DNA of 64,000 nucleotides from Hymenobacter sp. 5317J-9. Its GTDB lineage: Bacteria; Bacteroidota; Bacteroidia; Cytophagales; Hymenobacteraceae. A program made the position numbers and the translations under genes. The notes beneath the pieces were generated by a model, which ran no database searches, was not told where the DNA came from, and saw only the letters and a list, made by a program, of their open reading frames with translations. This document shows positions 8,117 to 16,611 of this stretch, piece after piece; position 1 is the stretch's first letter, and every line of letters starts with the position of its first letter. Where the stretch lies: positions 3,224,001 to 3,288,000 of the forward strand of contig NZ_CP095050.1 of the NCBI RefSeq assembly GCF_022921075.1, given 5' to 3'.

Positions 8117-10198
8117 TTGCTGACCACTCAATATTCTGCCTGGTTCATTCCGCTGTGCCTGCTCGTAGGGGCCGGCTACGCGGGCCTTCAATACTCGGCC
8201 AAAGCGCCCTGGAGCAAGCAGCTCAACTTCGCGCTGGCCGCCCTGCGCTTCGCCGTGGTGAGCTTTTTGTGCTACCTGCTGCTGGCACCGTTCATCCAAA
8301 CCACCACCACGCACACCGAGCAGCCCACCGTGGTGCTGGCGGTTGATAATTCGCAGTCCGTCGAGCTGTTTACGCCCAAGCCGGTGCTGAGCCAGGCCAC
8401 CGCCGGCCTGGCCCGGCTGGCCGAAACCCTGCGCAGCCGCGGTTTCACCGTCGAAACCCGCTCCCTCACGTCCACGGCCGCCCGACCGGCCCGCCTCGAT
8501 TCGCTGCGCTTCGCGGCCGCTACCACCGACCTCGACCAGCTGCTGACCGGTACGCGCGATGCCTACGACGGCCGCAACCTGGCCGGCGTGGTGCTGGCGT
8601 CCGACGGCCTAGCCAACCAGGGCCGCAGCCCGGCCTATTCCGAGTTTAGCTTCCCGATATACAGCGTGGCCCTGGGCGACACCGTGCCCAAGAAAGACCT
8701 GCGCCTCACCGACCTTACCTACAACCGGGTGGCCTTCAGCGGCAACAAATTTCCCATCGAAGCCGAGCTGGGCTTTGAGGGCTACGCGGGCGGCGCGGCC
8801 ACCGTGGAGCTGCGCGAAGGCAACCGCGTGCTGGAATCGCGCCGCGTGGCGTTGCCGGCTGGGCGCCGCCGGGCACGCGTGGCCTTCCAGCTCACGGCCC
8901 CCGCGCCCGGCAAGCGGCGCTACGAGGTGCGCGTGGTGCCCCAGCCGGGCGAGTTTACGGCGCTGAACAACGCCCGCACAGCTTTTGTGGAGATTGTAAA
9001 GGGCAAGCTGCGGGTCCTGCTGGCCGGCGCCGCTCCCCACCCCGACCTCAAGGCGTTGCGCGCCGCCATTCTGGCCAACGACAACTTCGACCTGACCCTG
9101 GCCCTGCCCGGCGTGGCCCCGCTCAAGGCCGATACCGACTTCGACGTGGCCATTTTGCACCAGCTGCCGGCCCAAGGCGGGCTGGGCAACGAGATTCTGG
9201 CCCAGGTGAAGGCCCGGCGCACGCCCGCGCTCTACATCATTGGCGCGCAGTCGGACCTGGGCAGCTACAACCAGCAGGGCGCCGGCCTCACCATTCAGGC
9301 CCGGGGGGCGCAAACCGACGAGGTGACGCCGCGGCCCAACCCCGGCTTTGCCCGCTTCGCCACCGACGAGGAGTCGGCCCGCCGCTTTGCGCAGTACCCG
9401 CCCGCCCCGGTGCCGTTTGGCGACTACCGCCTGGGGCCCGGCGCGGAGGCGGCCCTGTGGCAGCAGGTGGGCCGCGTGGCCACCCAAAAGCCGCTGCTGG
9501 TGTTCGGAGGCCCGCAGGAGCGCCGCCAGGCCACCCTGCTCACCGACGGCAGCTGGCAATGGCGCCTGAGCGAGGCCGTGGAGCACGACGACAAGCCCGA
9601 AGCGTACGACCGCCTCATCATCCGCACGCTGCAGCTGCTTACTCAAAACGCCAACAAAAAGCGCCTCGACGTGTATCCCACGCAGGACGCCTTCGGCACG
9701 CAGGACGACGTGACGCTGGGTGCCGAAACCTACAACGCGGTGTTTGAGCGCCTCTACAACCAGAAAATTGACCTGGTGCTCACCGATGCCCGGCAGCAAA
9801 CCCGCCGTTTCTCCTTCACTAACGCCGAGGACGGCTCGCCCCTGCACTTGGGCCCCTTGCCCGAGGGCCTCTACAAGTACCAGGCCCGGGCCACGCTCGG
9901 CGGCCAGGCGCAACAGGATGCCGGCGAGCTCCTGGTGCAGGCCCAACCCCTGGAAGCGCTGGAATCGAAGGCCGACAACAACCTGCTGGCGCAGCTTTCG
10001 CGCCGCAGCGGCTCGCGGCTCTACTACCCGGCGCAGCTCGACCAGCTGGCGCAGGACATCCTCAAGGCCAATTACAGGCCCGTGATTACGGCTGAGGAGG
10101 ACTTGAAGGATTTGATAAATCTGAAGTGGATTTTCTTCCTGATTCTGGCTTTCCTGACGGTGGAGTGGGCCGTGCGCAAGTATTCGGGAAGCGTGTAA
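8117..10198 (+). CDS. Membrane-anchored VWA-domain protein (BatA/B-like, Bacteroidota type)
   Basis: 693 aa from a TTG start that directly precedes the first of two N-terminal membrane helices (about 8-26 and 36-55). A von Willebrand A domain follows, with an intact MIDAS DNSQS (Asp77, Ser79, Ser81) in VVLAVDNSQSVELF. After a beta-sandwich-like stretch, KGKLRVLLAGAAPHPDLKAL opens a class-I glutamine-amidotransferase-like fold (about 295-430). A third helix sits at the C-terminus (about 668-685). This layout is a conserved but poorly characterised Bacteroidota protein, usually grouped with aerotolerance (Bat) proteins. No MoxR ATPase is next to it here. Confidence 0.75.
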   Translation: MLTTQYSAWFIPLCLLVGAGYAGLQYSAKAPWSKQLNFALAALRFAVVSFLCYLLLAPFIQTTTTHTEQPTVVLAVDNSQSVELFTPKPVLSQATAGLARLAETLRSRGFTVETRSLTSTAARPARLDSLRFAAATTDLDQLLTGTRDAYDGRNLAGVVLASDGLANQGRSPAYSEFSFPIYSVALGDTVPKKDLRLTDLTYNRVAFSGNKFPIEAELGFEGYAGGAATVELREGNRVLESRRVALPAGRRRARVAFQLTAPAPGKRRYEVRVVPQPGEFTALNNARTAFVEIVKGKLRVLLAGAAPHPDLKALRAAILANDNFDLTLALPGVAPLKADTDFDVAILHQLPAQGGLGNEILAQVKARRTPALYIIGAQSDLGSYNQQGAGLTIQARGAQTDEVTPRPNPGFARFATDEESARRFAQYPPAPVPFGDYRLGPGAEAALWQQVGRVATQKPLLVFGGPQERRQATLLTDGSWQWRLSEAVEHDDKPEAYDRLIIRTLQLLTQNANKKRLDVYPTQDAFGTQDDVTLGAETYNAVFERLYNQKIDLVLTDARQQTRRFSFTNAEDGSPLHLGPLPEGLYKYQARATLGGQAQQDAGELLVQAQPLEALESKADNNLLAQLSRRSGSRLYYPAQLDQLAQDILKANYRPVITAEEDLKDLINLKWIFFLILAFLTVEWAVRKYSGSV

Positions 10199-10204
10199 AC
10201 CAGC

Positions 10205-10307
10205 ACGGCGTAGAGACGCGACCCTTCGCGTCTCGGTGTTGAATGATACCCGACGACAACCGACCGGCGCGCCCACCGAGACGCGAAGGGTCGCGTCTCT
10301 ACGCCGT
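10205..10307. repeat. Family C inverted repeat, copy C1
   Basis: Arms ACGGCGTAGAGACGCGACCC and complement, with nested palindrome GAGACGCGACCCTTCGCGTCTC in each arm (22-bp unit shown here as GAGACGCG and CGCGTCTC around ACCCTT). The loop is unrelated sequence. It lies between the VWA gene and the epimerase-like gene, both on the plus strand. A second copy with a different core is at 39285. Confidence 0.88.
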
Positions 10308-10373
10308 TCTTTTAGGTATTTCGTAAAGTAGAACTGCTCCCGCTACGTCCTCCCTTCTACTTTACTTCCTGAT

Positions 10374-11054
10374 ATGAAAATACGAGCCATCATTACCGGG
10401 GCTACTGGCATGGTGGGCGAGGGCGTCCTGCTCGAATGCCTGCAAAACCCCACCGTGGAACATGTGCTGGTGCTCACGCGCAAACCCACCGGCCGCAGCC
10501 ACTCGAAAATGACCGAGCTGCTGGTGCCTGACCTAGCCAACCTAAGCGCTGTGGAAAGTCAGTTGACGGGTTACAACGCCTGTTTTTTCTGCGCGGGCAT
10601 TTCCTCGGTGGGGGTTTTGGAAGGAGAATATGAGCGCATTACCTACGACCTCACGTTAGCAGTAGGCCAAACGCTGGCTCGACTTAATCCAGACCTGACG
10701 TTTATATATGTTTCGGGTGCGGGCACCGATAGTTTTGAAAACTCCCGTCAGCATTGGGCCCGTATCAAGGGCCGCACCGAAAATGCGCTGTTGCGCCTCC
10801 CCTTCAAAGCGGCTTATATGTTTCGGCCGGGGTTTATGAAAGCTACGGCTGGTCAGCGCAATTTACTGGCTTGGTACCCCGTCATTGCCTGGCTCTACCC
10901 CGTGGCCCGGCGGCTGGCGCCCAACTACGTGAGCACCCTGCAGGAAGTGGGCCGCGCCATGATAAACGCGGCCGACTACGGCTATACCAAACCCGTGCTC
11001 GAAGTACGCGACATCGTGGCGCTGGCCAACGGCAAAGCCGCCCCGCGTCCCTGA
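10374..11054 (+). CDS. NAD(P)-binding epimerase/dehydratase-like protein (atypical SDR)
   Basis: 226-aa Rossmann-fold protein. The N-terminal ITGATGMVGEGVLLECL is the glycine-rich cofactor motif of NAD-dependent epimerase/NmrA-type SDRs. FIYVSGAGTD lies at the position of the catalytic-strand serine, but no clear YxxxK follows (WARIKGRTEN gives only Lys). It may therefore bind NAD(P) without typical SDR catalysis. Bacterial relatives are generally annotated only as epimerases. The next gene begins 9 bp downstream, so the two are probably cotranscribed. Confidence 0.75.
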   Translation: MKIRAIITGATGMVGEGVLLECLQNPTVEHVLVLTRKPTGRSHSKMTELLVPDLANLSAVESQLTGYNACFFCAGISSVGVLEGEYERITYDLTLAVGQTLARLNPDLTFIYVSGAGTDSFENSRQHWARIKGRTENALLRLPFKAAYMFRPGFMKATAGQRNLLAWYPVIAWLYPVARRLAPNYVSTLQEVGRAMINAADYGYTKPVLEVRDIVALANGKAAPRP

Positions 11055-11063
11055 CAACCCCTT

Positions 11064-12200
11064 ATGCGTGAATCTGTAAAGAAATTCCTTGTGACGACCG
11101 GCGGCATTCTCGGCACCCTGCTCATTGGCGTGGTGACTTTCACCAACCTCAGCCCGCAGCTGGGTGGCACGCCCACGCGGCTGGAAAAAGAGGCGTTTGC
11201 GAAATCCGGCCATTACAATGCGAAAAAGGGCGAGTTCGTGAACCTGATTCCGACCCGGGAAATGACGGGCGGCAGTACGGCCTCGGCGATGTGGAAATTT
11301 CTGTTTCAGAAGTCGCCCCAGGCCGCGCCGCCTGGGCCGCTGCCCATGCAAGCCCTCGACTCGCTGGCCATCACGCGCAAAACGCCCGACGTGGTGCGCA
11401 TCACTTGGTTTGGGCACTCGGCCAGCCTGCTCGAAATCGCGGGCCAGAACATCCTGCTCGACCCCATGCTGAGCGTGGAAATGGGGCCCGTGAGCTGGGC
11501 CACACCCAACCGCTACAACCGCGAACTGGTCATCACCCCCGAAAAGCTGCCCTACATCGCGGCCGTGCTCATTTCGCACGACCATTACGACCACCTCGAT
11601 TTCCGAACCATCGAGAAAATCAAGGACAAAGTGGGGCAATTCTATGTGCCGCTGGGTATTGGGGCGCACCTGCGGGCCTGGGGCGTGCCCCGCGAGCGCA
11701 TCACCGAAATGAACTGGGGCGAACAAGCCACCCTGCCGGGGCTGCTGCTGCACTGCACGCCCAGCCGCCACTTTTCGGGCCGCGGCCTCACCAACCGCAA
11801 CTCCACCATGTGGTGCTCCTGGGTGGTGCAGGCGCCCACCAAGCGCGTGTTCTACACCGGCGACGGGGGCTATGGGCCGCACTTCGCCGCCATCGGCCAG
11901 CAATACGGCCCCTTCGACCTGGCCGTGGTGGAATGCGGGCAATACAATGAAAGCTGGGCCGAAATCCACATGAAGCCTGAGCAGAGCGTGCAGGCCGCCC
12001 GCGACGTGCGCGCCGCCGTGATGCTGCCCGTGCACTGGGGCGCCTTCACCGAGTCGCTCCACGCCTGGAACGAGCCCGTGACCCGCGCCACCGCCGAGGC
12101 GGCACGCCTGGGCCAGGCCATTACCACGCCGCACCTGGGCGAGCCCGTAACTTTGGGCACCACGCTGCCCAGCTCGCGCTGGTGGGAAGGTCAATTGTAG
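11064..12200 (+). CDS. Membrane-anchored metallo-beta-lactamase-fold hydrolase (UlaG/NAPE-PLD-like)
   Basis: 378 aa with an N-terminal membrane helix (about 8-28). The metal-binding motif HDHYDH (His172, His174, Asp176, His177) follows TWFGHSASLLEI, and later TGDGG and LPVHWGAF carry the remaining ligands. This pattern fits the NAPE-phospholipase D-like and UlaG-like branch. The substrate cannot be assigned. A paralogue lies at 60212. The stop codon TAG (12198-12200) lies inside repeat B2. It follows the epimerase-like gene by 9 bp. Confidence 0.82.
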   Translation: MRESVKKFLVTTGGILGTLLIGVVTFTNLSPQLGGTPTRLEKEAFAKSGHYNAKKGEFVNLIPTREMTGGSTASAMWKFLFQKSPQAAPPGPLPMQALDSLAITRKTPDVVRITWFGHSASLLEIAGQNILLDPMLSVEMGPVSWATPNRYNRELVITPEKLPYIAAVLISHDHYDHLDFRTIEKIKDKVGQFYVPLGIGAHLRAWGVPRERITEMNWGEQATLPGLLLHCTPSRHFSGRGLTNRNSTMWCSWVVQAPTKRVFYTGDGGYGPHFAAIGQQYGPFDLAVVECGQYNESWAEIHMKPEQSVQAARDVRAAVMLPVHWGAFTESLHAWNEPVTRATAEAARLGQAITTPHLGEPVTLGTTLPSSRWWEGQL

Positions 12201-12279
12201 CGCGGACGCTGCGAGTCCGCGACTGCTGAAAACCCATTTATTTCCTGCCAGGCGCGAACTCGCAGCGCCCACGCTACAA
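12195..12279. repeat. Family B inverted repeat, copy B2
   Basis: Arms TTGTAGCGCGGACGCTGCGA and near-complement ending CACGCTACAA. It shares the outer GTAGCGCGGAC core with B1 but has a different inner stem. The left arm supplies the stop codon of the upstream hydrolase gene. The right arm ends 6 nt before the rluE-like start. Confidence 0.8.
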
Positions 12280-12285
12280 GTTGCC

Positions 12286-12942
12286 ATGCGCTACATTCTC
12301 GTCAACAAGCCCTACGAAGTCCTTACCCAGTTCACCGACGAGCACGGGCGCGCCACACTCAAGGACTTCGTGCCCGTACCGGGCGTGTACCCCGTGGGCC
12401 GGCTCGATTTCGATAGCGAGGGCCTGCTCCTGCTCACCGACGACAAAGCTCTGCAGCACCGTCTGAGCGACCCCAAATTCAAAGTCCCGAAAACGTATTG
12501 GGCGCAGGTAGAAGGCACCGTTTCCGAAGAAGCGTTGGCCCAGCTGCGGCGCGGCGTGCGCATTAAAGACGGCCTTACCGCGCCAGCCCAGGCCCAGGTG
12601 ATGCCGGAGCCCGCCGACCTGTGGGAGCGCAGCACGCCCATTCGCTTCCGGGCCAGCATCCCGACCAGTTGGCTGGCCATCACCATCTCGCAGGGCATGA
12701 ACCGGCAGGTGCGCAAGATGTGCGCCGCCGTGGGCCTCCCCTGCCTGCGCCTCGTTCGTGCCCGCATCGACGAGCTAGAGCTCGGTGAGCTGGCACCCGG
12801 TCAATGGCGCGAGCTCACCCCAGAAGAATCCCGCAAGCTCAAAGCCAAGTTCTCAGCCACCAAGAACCCGGCAAACCGAAAGGTGGCAGTGAAAGGCGAA
12901 AAGCCGCCGCAACTTGCGCCGCGTCGGCCACTAAAACCATAA
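12286..12942 (+). CDS. rluE: RluE-type 23S rRNA pseudouridine synthase (RsuA/RluB/E/F family)
   Basis: 218 aa. Catalytic Asp41 lies in the GRLDFDSEGLLLLT motif of the RsuA/RluB/E/F family, and ISQGMNRQVRKMCAAVGLPCLRLVR is the conserved RluE-like segment. The protein lacks an N-terminal S4 domain, as RluE does. E. coli RluE makes pseudouridine at position 2457 of 23S rRNA; the same target here is inference. The C-terminus is a short basic tail. The ATG is 6 nt after repeat B2, so little or no leader independent of the repeat is possible unless transcription starts within it. Confidence 0.85.
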   Translation: MRYILVNKPYEVLTQFTDEHGRATLKDFVPVPGVYPVGRLDFDSEGLLLLTDDKALQHRLSDPKFKVPKTYWAQVEGTVSEEALAQLRRGVRIKDGLTAPAQAQVMPEPADLWERSTPIRFRASIPTSWLAITISQGMNRQVRKMCAAVGLPCLRLVRARIDELELGELAPGQWRELTPEESRKLKAKFSATKNPANRKVAVKGEKPPQLAPRRPLKP

Positions 12943-12959
12943 GCAGGCGCCAGCCGAAA

Positions 12960-13970
12960 TTGAATAAACGCTCCCGCCTCCGCCAGCTTCTGGCACTGCT
13001 GCTCATTGGCTTTGCAGCCATGAACGCCGTGGCCTTTTTTCACGCCTGGCGCTTCACGCACTTTTCCAACGAGCCCGGCCTGCACTCGCCCAACCCCGAG
13101 CTGCTTGGCCCCGGCCAGAAGCTGTGGCTGCTGCTTACCGGCATCCGCAATCCCAAGCCGCAAAACGGCCCCAAACCCGGCTTCCCGGTCGAGACCGTGC
13201 GCATCGCCAGCCCCAACGGCCCGCTAGAAGCCTGGTATGCCCGGCCCGACAGCGGCCGAGCACGCGGCACCGTGGCTCTGTTTCACGGCTACACCAGCAG
13301 CAAGTCGCACCTCACCCACGAGGCCGGCTACTTCCGCCGCCTGGGCTACAACGTGCTGCTCGTGGACCAGGCCGGCAACGGCAATTCCGCCGGTTTCCGC
13401 ACCACGGTGGGCTACCGCGAGGCCGACGACGTGGCTGCCGTTTTCAATTGGCTTAAAAACCTCTTTGCGAAATCGTCAGGCTCCCCTCTCCTTGGGAGAG
13501 GGGCCGGGGGTGAGGTTTCGCGGGGCCACATCATTCTCTACGGCGTCAGCATGGGCGCCGTGGCTATCCTCCGCGCCGAGGCCGAGCTCGGTATCCGTCC
13601 CACCGCCAACATCCTCGAATGCCCCTACGGCAACATGCGCCAAACGGCCTACAACCGCTTCGCCTCCATGCACGTGCCCGGCTTCCCTATGGCCGACTTA
13701 CTGGTGTTGTGGGGCGGCGTGCAAAACGGCTTCTGGGCCTTCGGCCTCAACGCCGAGCGCTACGCCACCCAAATCCATGCGCCCACCCTCCTGCTCTGGG
13801 GCACCGCCGACCCGCGCGTGACCCGCGCCGAAACCGATGCCATTTTCGCCAACCTGGCCGGGGCCAAAGCCCGCCACGACTTCGCCGGCGTCGGCCATGA
13901 GCCATACTGGCGGCGCTACGGCGCCGATTGGGAACAGCAGATTCGCGGGTTTCTGGGAGCGGCAAAGTAG
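12960..13970 (+). CDS. Alpha/beta hydrolase with in-frame repeat insertion
   Basis: 336 aa from TTG 12960, chosen because it directly precedes a membrane/signal helix (about 8-25); the frame extends upstream into the rluE gene without a hydrolase-like N-terminus. The first ATG (13020) would remove the helix. The fold markers are ALFHGYTSSKSH (oxyanion region), GVSMGA with nucleophile Ser197, Asp284 in GTADP and His313 in GVGHEPYW, so the triad is complete. Residues 174-186 (GSPLLGRGAGGEV) are encoded by a palindromic repeat and fall in a loop just before the nucleophile strand. The substrate is unknown. A decayed relative of the C-terminus is at 22136. Confidence 0.8.
   Translation: MNKRSRLRQLLALLLIGFAAMNAVAFFHAWRFTHFSNEPGLHSPNPELLGPGQKLWLLLTGIRNPKPQNGPKPGFPVETVRIASPNGPLEAWYARPDSGRARGTVALFHGYTSSKSHLTHEAGYFRRLGYNVLLVDQAGNGNSAGFRTTVGYREADDVAAVFNWLKNLFAKSSGSPLLGRGAGGEVSRGHIILYGVSMGAVAILRAEAELGIRPTANILECPYGNMRQTAYNRFASMHVPGFPMADLLVLWGGVQNGFWAFGLNAERYATQIHAPTLLLWGTADPRVTRAETDAIFANLAGAKARHDFAGVGHEPYWRRYGADWEQQIRGFLGAAK
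13481..13516. repeat. Intragenic palindromic repeat (LTPGPSPKERG type)
   Basis: CTCCCCTCTCCTTGGGAGAG followed by GGGCCGGGGGTGAGG. The core CCCCTCTCC-TTGG-GAGAGGGG is a hairpin. It sits inside the hydrolase frame and is translated as SPLLGRGAGGEV. The opposite strand encodes LTPGPSPKERG, a peptide I have seen recur in spurious ORFs of many genomes. Its length keeps the reading frame open. Confidence 0.8.
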
Positions 13971-14233
13971 CCTTCTTGTCGCTGCTGTCACAAGCATGCG
14001 CCGCGGCTTCCGAAACGGCAACGCGGCCGAGTGGTGGTGCGCGGCACTGGCTTCGGCAACGGCCAGGGGCTGGCCTGGCGGGCACCGGGACGCCGTTGGC
14101 CCTCCGGCTTTGGAAGCAACGGCCGGCCCAGGTGCTAACCTTTTGATTTAGGCACGGGTATAGCAAAGCCTACCTTCCTGCCAAACTTTACGATAGCCGC
14201 TGTTGGGCCATCCGGCGCGCAGGGCCCCAGCTT
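13971..14233. other. Intergenic stretch with nothing recognised
   Basis: 263 bp of GC-rich sequence between the hydrolase and the first MscS gene. It has no convincing ORF on either strand, no tRNA and no long hairpin. TACCTTCC at 14170-14177 is a weak -7-like match for the MscS gene. Confidence 0.5.
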
Positions 14234-15181
14234 ATGGACTTCTCGATTGCGTGGCAGAAAATGAATCAGATTGGGCGCGACCTGATGGCGGCGTTGCCCA
14301 ATATTGCCATTGGTGCCGTGGTGTTTGTCCTGTTTGCCTTGCTGGCCCGGGGCGTGCGGGCCCTGGTGCAGCGCGTAGTGCGCGGCAAGCGCGAAAGCCA
14401 GAGCCTGCCGCTGCTGCTGAGCCGGCTGGCCTACGTGGCCACGCTCATTCTGGGGGTGCTTGTTACGGTCACCATCATCCTGCCGGGCTTCACGCCGGCC
14501 AGCCTGGTGAGTGCCCTGGGCGTGGGCGGCATTGCCATCGGCTTCGCGTTCAAGGACATTTTTCAGAACTTCCTGGCCGGCATTCTGCTGTTGCTCACCG
14601 AGCCGTTTCGCATTGGCGACCAGATTAAGTACAAGGACTTTGAGGGCACGGTGGAGTTCATTCAGACCCGCGCCACCACCATCAAAACCTACGACGGCCG
14701 CCGCGTGGTCATCCCCAACGCCGAGCTGTTTACCAACGCCGTGACCGTGAACACAGCCTACGACAAGCGCCGCCTGCAGTACGACGTGGGCATCGGCTAC
14801 GGCGACGACATCGCCCGCGCCCGCCAGCTCATCCTCGAAGCCATGCGCGAGGTGGAGGGCGTGCTGCAGGACCCCGCCCCCGAGGCCCTGGTAATCGACC
14901 TGGCCGAAAGCACCGTCAACATCCGGGCGCGCTGGTGGGTGAACCCGCCCCGGCAGGCCGACATCCTCGACGCGCAGGACAAGGTGCTCGAATCCATCAA
15001 AAACAAGCTCACCGCCCACGGCATCGACCTACCTTTTCCCACGCAGCAGCTCCTGCTGCACAACCAGACCGAAGCCACCGACGGCAACCGCAGCCAGCAG
15101 CGCGAAGGCTGGCCCGCCGGCACGGGCACTGTGCCCCCGGCCCGCGCCGCCGTGGCCCCCGAGGCACCGCCCGCCCCGTAG
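14234..15181 (+). CDS. Small-conductance mechanosensitive channel (MscS family) 1
   Basis: 315 aa. Three hydrophobic segments (about 20-45, 58-80, 85-108) end in the pore-lining helix SLVSALGVGGIAIGFAFKDIFQNFLAGILLL, the MscS hallmark. The beta domain EPFRIGDQIKYKDFEGTVEFI and the alpha/beta cytoplasmic vestibule follow to about 270. The last 40 residues are a disordered Ala/Pro/Arg tail. It releases solutes on hypo-osmotic shock. It converges with the DUF2254 gene with 45 bp between and no clear terminator. Confidence 0.9.
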   Translation: MDFSIAWQKMNQIGRDLMAALPNIAIGAVVFVLFALLARGVRALVQRVVRGKRESQSLPLLLSRLAYVATLILGVLVTVTIILPGFTPASLVSALGVGGIAIGFAFKDIFQNFLAGILLLLTEPFRIGDQIKYKDFEGTVEFIQTRATTIKTYDGRRVVIPNAELFTNAVTVNTAYDKRRLQYDVGIGYGDDIARARQLILEAMREVEGVLQDPAPEALVIDLAESTVNIRARWWVNPPRQADILDAQDKVLESIKNKLTAHGIDLPFPTQQLLLHNQTEATDGNRSQQREGWPAGTGTVPPARAAVAPEAPPAP

Positions 15182-15226
15182 GCCCGCCAGGGTTTACCGG
15201 GCATTCTGCGATTTCGGGCGCGGGTA

Positions 15227-16537
15227 TCAGCCCACTTCGGCCAGGCGCGCCTGCACTTGCTGCCGCTCGTAGTGGGTGTGCAGGGTGCGCCGGGCGGCCT
15301 CACCAATCAGCCCGGCCTGCTGGCGCAGCGCCCGCAGGCGGGCGGGGCTCTGGGTGCGCTGGCCCACGGTGGCCAGGGCCGTGAGCAGGCGCAGGTATAC
15401 GGCGGCGTTGCCGTCGGCATTGATGCGAATCTGGTCGAACGCCGTGGCCACAAAATCCCCGAACGACGGCCGCACCGCCAGCACCCGCACCCGGTCTTCG
15501 TCGGCGCGCAGGGGCCCGGCCAGCCGGCGGCCGGCCAGCTGGGCCAGCAAGCTGCCGAGGTAATCGACGCAAATAAGGGCCGTGGTGGTGTCGTTGATGC
15601 CCGGCGAGAGCGCCTTGAGCGCAATGTCCACAATCTGGCGCAGCCCAAAGCCGGCATCCTGCTCTACCGTGCGCTGGCTGCCCAGCCCAAACCGCGTGCT
15701 GAAACGGCCCCTCAGCTCTTCGGTGAGCCCGATTTCGCCGCCCCCGTAACGCGCCACCGCCACCAGGGCTGCGCCCTGGGCCACAAAGCCGCCCATGCCG
15801 TGCTCCATGCGCACCACGCAGCCCAGTTCCCGGGCCAGGTCCAGCAGGCCGTCTTCGTCTACGCTTTGCACGTAGCCGCTGGCGGGAGCGGGCACAAATT
15901 GCCACTGCAACTGGCCGGCCTGCTGGCGCAGGGCCTGGGCTTCGGTTTCGTCGGCCGGCTGGCCCAGCTCGTCCGGAAAAAGGCGGCCAATGGCGGCTTC
16001 TGTTTCCTCGGCGGCGTTGCGCACGATGTTGGACGCCTGAATGGAAGAGGCAATGTGGTGAATAAAGAAAATCAGCACCCCGATGCTCACCAGGGCCAGC
16101 ACCAGCCCCATGAGCACGGCCAGCGACGGAATGAACCGGCCCTCGTCGCCGCCCCGAATGGTGCGCAGCACAATGAGGCAGTACACGAAAATGCTCACGA
16201 AAAAGCCCAGCACCAACTGGTTGCCGCGGTCGCGCATGAAATTGCGCAGCACCCGCGGCGTGTATTGGCTCGACACCTGGGCCAGCGTGCTCAGCGTGAG
16301 CGAGAAGATAAGGCCCGCCACCGTAATCATGGAGCCGGCAATGGCCGTGAGCATGCCGCGCGCGCCATCGGAGCCCGCCCCAAACAGCAAGGGATAATCG
16401 GCGAGCCCGTCGTGGTTGATGCGAACATCGACTAGCACCAGCCCGAAAGCCAGCAGGATGGCCCCGGCCACCATCAGCGTCGGCACAAACCAGAAGCTGG
16501 CATTTATATTCAGCCAAAGGGCGCGGAGTCGGTTCAT
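15227..16537 (-). CDS. DUF2254 family membrane protein
   Basis: 436 aa. ATG 16537 (MNRLRALWLNINASFW) is chosen because an N-terminal extension to the longer frame is Arg/Pro-rich and unrelated. Four membrane segments lie in residues about 15-40, 60-90, 105-130 and 140-165. The family signature is SMITVAGLIFSLTLSTLAQVSSQYTPRVLRNFMRDRGNQLVLG (quoted here as SQYTPRVLRNFMRDRGNQ). The C-terminal half is soluble. The function is not established. Its position between two MscS genes suggests a link with envelope tension or ion balance, but this is only context. Confidence 0.85.
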   Translation of the reverse strand: MNRLRALWLNINASFWFVPTLMVAGAILLAFGLVLVDVRINHDGLADYPLLFGAGSDGARGMLTAIAGSMITVAGLIFSLTLSTLAQVSSQYTPRVLRNFMRDRGNQLVLGFFVSIFVYCLIVLRTIRGGDEGRFIPSLAVLMGLVLALVSIGVLIFFIHHIASSIQASNIVRNAAEETEAAIGRLFPDELGQPADETEAQALRQQAGQLQWQFVPAPASGYVQSVDEDGLLDLARELGCVVRMEHGMGGFVAQGAALVAVARYGGGEIGLTEELRGRFSTRFGLGSQRTVEQDAGFGLRQIVDIALKALSPGINDTTTALICVDYLGSLLAQLAGRRLAGPLRADEDRVRVLAVRPSFGDFVATAFDQIRINADGNAAVYLRLLTALATVGQRTQSPARLRALRQQAGLIGEAARRTLHTHYERQQVQARLAEVG

Positions 16538-16611
16538 ATGCAAGTGGGTACTGCCGAGCCCGGGGGAAAGTTGTGCCCGGGCTTTGGGGCGCACCCGGGC
16601 GGCCTCCGCCC

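Noticed and set aside
12804-12960. Upstream extension of the hydrolase from 12804
   Set aside because: It overlaps the rluE coding region, is Arg/Gln-rich and precedes the membrane helix that marks the natural start.
13476-13673. Antisense frame starting LTPGPSPKERG as a gene
   Set aside because: It is the complement of the repeat inside the hydrolase gene and has no family similarity beyond the repeat peptide.
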